This document shows positions 60,201 through 64,000 of a DNA stretch of 64,000 nt, piece after piece. Position 1 is the stretch's first letter, and the number at the start of each line of letters is the position of its first letter. Under the pieces are notes generated by a model. The model saw only the letters and a list, made by a program, of their open reading frames with translations, was not told the origin of the DNA and did not search any database. A program made the translations under genes and the position numbers. The stretch spans positions 625,001 to 689,000 of the forward strand of contig NC_133037.1 in assembly GCF_048771995.1 (NCBI RefSeq). The letters are read 5' to 3'. This stretch comes from Taeniopygia guttata (lineage: Eukaryota; Chordata; Aves; Passeriformes; Estrildidae).

Positions 60201-61083
60201 TTCTCTGGTTCTGCCATCACTGGAAATGCCAGGTGAGGATGTGAAAGCAGAGAGTTTATTCCTGTGGCAGAGCTCAGCTCCAGCCTCAGCCCAGCAATAC
60301 CTGGACCAGCCCTACAGCAAACCCATGAGAAATTTATTCAATACATCCTGCCTCATTTTCTTGTCACAAATTGCCAGTATTCACTATTCAGTTCATCACA
60401 AAGTAATTTTGGCAGACAGTTCTTGAGCTGAAGTTCATTTGTAGTTCATCTTCAGAATTAATTCCTTTTTGTTGGACACATTAATGGCATATTACTGGTA
60501 ATGCTTCTAATGAAGCCTCCAGCATGAGCACTCACATCTACAGTCTGAAACAGGGTTTGTGAAAATATTCCCCACTAGGTTAAAATTGATTTACAAAAGA
60601 ATGTCCAAGTAAATTGCTAAATATTCATGAGCACTAGGCATAAAATACCCCTGAGCAAGAGTGAAAGCAGCTGAAGATGTTGGGGATCCATTTCTGGCTC
60701 TTTGTGTGGGTTTCCCTTTCTCCCTGTGTGGCTCTGGTGCCGTTGCTGTGTCCAGCACGAGGCTCCTGCCCAGCTCTGGCACTGCAGCTCCTGCAGAGAT
60801 CCCTTGGACAAAGCATCTTCTCTCTCAGCAGACTCACAATTAAATGCTTTAAAACTTTCTCTCTGATTTCTCATTAAAACTTGCTGCATTGATGTTTTCA
60901 GCTGTTCTGTCAGAGTCGTTGCCCTCTCTGTGTTAAACACAGAGTTAATGAGCAGCTCTGCTTCTGTATTGAACCTTCTTCACCTTTTTTTGATTCAAAA
61001 TCAGAATCGATAACCCCTGATCAAGAACATGGAGTTATTAAAAAAACCCTTGTCTCTGGAAGCAACAGTTAATTTTGGATTTT

Positions 61084-61299
61084 AAGGGAGGGAGGGAGGG
61101 AGGGAAGGAAGGAAGGAAGGAAGGAAGGAAGGAAGGAAGGAAGGAAGGAAGGAAGGAAGGAAGGAAGGAAGGAAGGAAGGAAGGAAGGAAGGAAGGAAGG
61201 AAGAAGGAAGGAAGGAAGGAAGGAAGGAAGGAGGGAAGGAGGGAAGGAGGGAAGGAGGGAAGGAGGGAAGGAGGGAAGGAGGGAAGGAGGGAAGGAAGG
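61084..61299. repeat. Tetranucleotide microsatellite (GGAA)n / (GGGA)n
   Basis: About 50 steps of GGAA run with GGGA blocks at the left end and alternating GGGAAGGA at the right end. The plus strand is pure purine. GGAA arrays are known binding platforms for ETS factors, but no such role is shown here. Confidence 0.97.
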
Positions 61300-63284
61300 G
61301 TGATACTGACACTGGAAACTTTTACCTATGTTTCTTTGAACAGCAAACACATTTACTTCTGTTGTTATTTGCCACATGGAAGGTAACAAAATGTGGCATC
61401 AGCCATTCTGGGATTTGTGGCTTTTTTGCCCTTGCACTGCAAATCAATAGTATGATTGATATAACATCTTTGTGTCACTTCATCCAGGGCACAGGACTCC
61501 CGCTCTGATGCTGCAGCTGGAGCATCCCATTTCCTTAGAGAAGTGTCCAGGTGTAAAAGCAGGGACAGAGCCAAGAGTGGTGTCCCCAAAGCTCTGACTT
61601 CCTGCAGACACTGCTGTCCAGGCAGGAGGGGGGATGGATTGCTCAGATTTGTAACTACAGATGCCAAGGGGGGATAAAGAGCCAGCCAGACTCGTGGGGA
61701 GATGGTATCTGTGTTTGGAACACCTGAGCAAAGACAATCTGATCTTTTATTAAAACTCTATTGCATTTATCCATTAATAATTTACCCTGGACATGAGCCA
61801 CGTCTCTCCCTGAGCAGTTCTGAGCCCTGTGAGACACACGAGGGGGTCAGGAGGGAGCTGAGAGTCTGTTCCTGCCTGGTGGCACTCGGTGCAGGCTCTG
61901 TCCTCACACCAGGGGCAGCATTTGGGATTTGGGAATTGCTGGCAGGGAGCAGGAGCTCCCTGTGGATGCTCTCTGCCTCCTCCAGGCTCTGGAATGCCCC
62001 TGGGCCAAGGCCCCAGCACACCTGAACAGGGATTTTGGCTCTTGTATTCATTATTGCTCTCCTTGTCAGACTGCAGCCCCTCTCAGGCAGCACTTGTTTG
62101 TGTCACATTTTGTATTTATTTATTCTCACTACGTGTTAAATGCTAATAACGGGGACCTTGAGGACAGACTCTGTTGGTTCTTATTTGCTGCTCACATTTC
62201 AATGCCTCCTCTTAGGCATTATCTAAATGAATTCTTTATTCTTTATCCAGCTGTGATCACGGATGTTTCACGGGGGAAACCCTGGAGCAATGACCTGAGT
62301 CCTTTTTAAATCAATGAGAGAACTCCCAGAGAATTAAACCTAAACTAATCTCTACCTAAACTCCCTCCATAGTCTTAGCACAATTAGGGATTGATTTACA
62401 GCCTGAAGGCTGAGGTGTTTCACCTCCTTGTGTGGCTGCTCAGAACACGGCCTTGCTCCTTGCACAGACACAAAATGCAGGATTTTAAACATTGAATTGT
62501 CTTTGTTCAATTAGGTTTTTTTTCATACTTACCACTTACCTCCTCTTATAGTACACAAACACTTCTAGCACACAGATACTCAGAATTTTTAACTAAATTG
62601 CCTGAGTGTAAATATCTTTATTGCTCCATTGGAACATGCAGACTTGCCACAGACCTTTAGCACTGAAGACAGTTTTCCAGGCAGCTCCTAGGAAGGGTAA
62701 GCAAGAAAGTCTTTTCTCTTAACCTACATTTGAGATGAGCATTTCCCTTTTATTGTGTGTGGCAGAAGAATCTGAGGGTATCAAGCAAGGAAACTGAGGA
62801 AATCAATCAACTGCTGTGCAGAGCCACCTGCAGAGGAGCCTTGAGTTTCACTGAAAAGAAAATTAAACTAATGCACAGAACCAGGAGGATGCTGCAGCTC
62901 GGTAGGGCTGGGCTGGAGCTGTGTGCTGGAGGGGCTCCCAGAGCAGTGACCTGTGAGGGTGGCACGGGCACACGGGAGGGAGGTGTGATGGGCACTTGGG
63001 GGGTGGCACGGGCACACGGGAGGTGTGACAGACACACGGGAGGTGTGACAGGGTTGGAATTCCCGGTGTTCTGGATCGGGTCCTGGTGCAGGGGTCCCGG
63101 AATTCCTGCAGGAATTCCCGGTGCTGGCCGGGTCCCTGCCCTTCAGGACAGTTGTGGTGCTGTGTGCCCACCCTGTGCCCACCCTGTCCCAGCTCTGTCC
63201 CCAGCCTGTCCCCACCTGTCCCCAGCCCGCCCGCAGACCCACCGGGTGGCACTGTGTGACAAAAGCTTCGTCCCGGTGGCACTG

Positions 63285-63432
63285 GTTCACATCTTCTGGT
63301 TCACACATCTCTTGGTTCACATCTCTCCTGGTTCACATCTCCTGGTTCACATCTCCTGGTTCACATCTCTCCTGGTTCACATCTCTCGGTTCACATCTCT
63401 CCTGGTTCACAGCTCCTGGTTCACAGCTCCAG
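63285..63432. repeat. VNTR, GGTTCACATCTCTCCT unit
   Basis: Eight to nine copies of a 15-20 base unit (GGTTCACATCTCCT) run in tandem. Confidence 0.93.
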
Positions 63433-64000
63433 GTGTGCTTTTACGAGGGGCTGGAGCAGTTCCTTGCTCTTGCCTTGCCGTGGCATTTGTGCTCTTCCCT
63501 TTCCTGGTGCGTGGTTGCTGTCGCAGGACTTTGCATGGAAGGTGACAGAGAAAATGACATTTTCCTTTTTGGCGTGTTATTTGATCCCAAACTCCCAGGA
63601 GATTTCAAGGAAGGAAAGGGGATAATGATGTACCAGGAGGGTGTAGGCTGAGCACAGAAAGGTCATGATTTACACGATGTTTCATGTGAAAGGGAGGGCA
63701 AAAGCTGCTCCTACAGTGAGACTGCGATGTAGCTGTGAAACTTGAGACTTTGTGGTGTTCCTCATAGATATTTTGTGTTCTGATGCGAATTCTTCAAGTC
63801 TTGAAGCAAATTAATTCATTATCAAATCTGATAAATGATGAGACTGCTTACACAGGTTTTTAAACACCTGTGTCACGTGGCTGGGCAAATAACACACATT
63901 TGTGAATGTTTCCATGGGCAGCATGTGAACGTCAGAGCAGACACGGCTTCATTGTCCAAAGTTCTGATTTTAGTCTGTTCACTGTTTCATTACCACTTCT

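Larger units (their letters stand above)
60201..64000. other. Right-hand flank, no gene recognised
   Basis: Mostly AT-rich unique sequence (60320-61070, 62090-62800 and 63540-64000) with one GGAA tract and one short VNTR. No exon, RNA gene or large mobile element could be supported. Confidence 0.5.

Overview
This is a vertebrate nuclear window, most likely from a bird. The genes have short conserved exons in compact GC-rich introns. The interspersed repeats that can be recognised are mostly CR1-type LINE 3' ends, the characteristic avian retroposon, plus solo LTR-like sequence. GC-rich tandem repeats (VNTRs) are unusually abundant. I could run no database search, so the species is not called; a songbird would fit but is not proven.

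Two host genes can be supported, both on the minus strand. At the left edge lies coding exon 1 of CAV3 (caveolin-3, the muscle caveolin; 947-1060), with its promoter region to the right and the rest of the gene beyond the left end. In the middle lies LMCD1 (LIM and cysteine-rich domains protein 1, dyxin; 24858-35012). Five exons join in frame into a 348-residue Cys-rich/PET/LIM/LIM protein. A separate first coding exon, expected from mammals, was not found. A CpG-rich segment with CCAAT boxes and a GC box at about 45.48-45.72 kb is the best promoter candidate, and a solo LTR in the same transcriptional direction sits beside it (about 45.89-46.42 kb).

Layout: 1-946, CAV3 intron; 1061-24857, a 24-kb intergenic block without recognisable exons, holding many VNTRs, one or two CR1 pieces and a cluster of muscle-type motifs near 18.75-18.95 kb; 24858-35012, LMCD1, whose introns carry CR1 tails and VNTRs directly beside splice sites; 35013-45480, probable LMCD1 intron 1; 45480-46424, CpG promoter, GGGACA array and LTR; 46425-64000, upstream flank with VNTRs, CR1 fragments, a second possible LTR and a GC-rich island at 59.6-59.95 kb. 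As I recall the human gene order, SSUH2 lies between LMCD1 and CAV3; I could not see it here.

CAV3 builds muscle caveolae. LMCD1 is a LIM cofactor known to repress GATA6 in heart, lung and muscle. The two are neighbours expressed in striated muscle, so shared regulatory DNA between them is plausible, but that is inference. Most long open frames in the window are products of tandem repeats, not genes.
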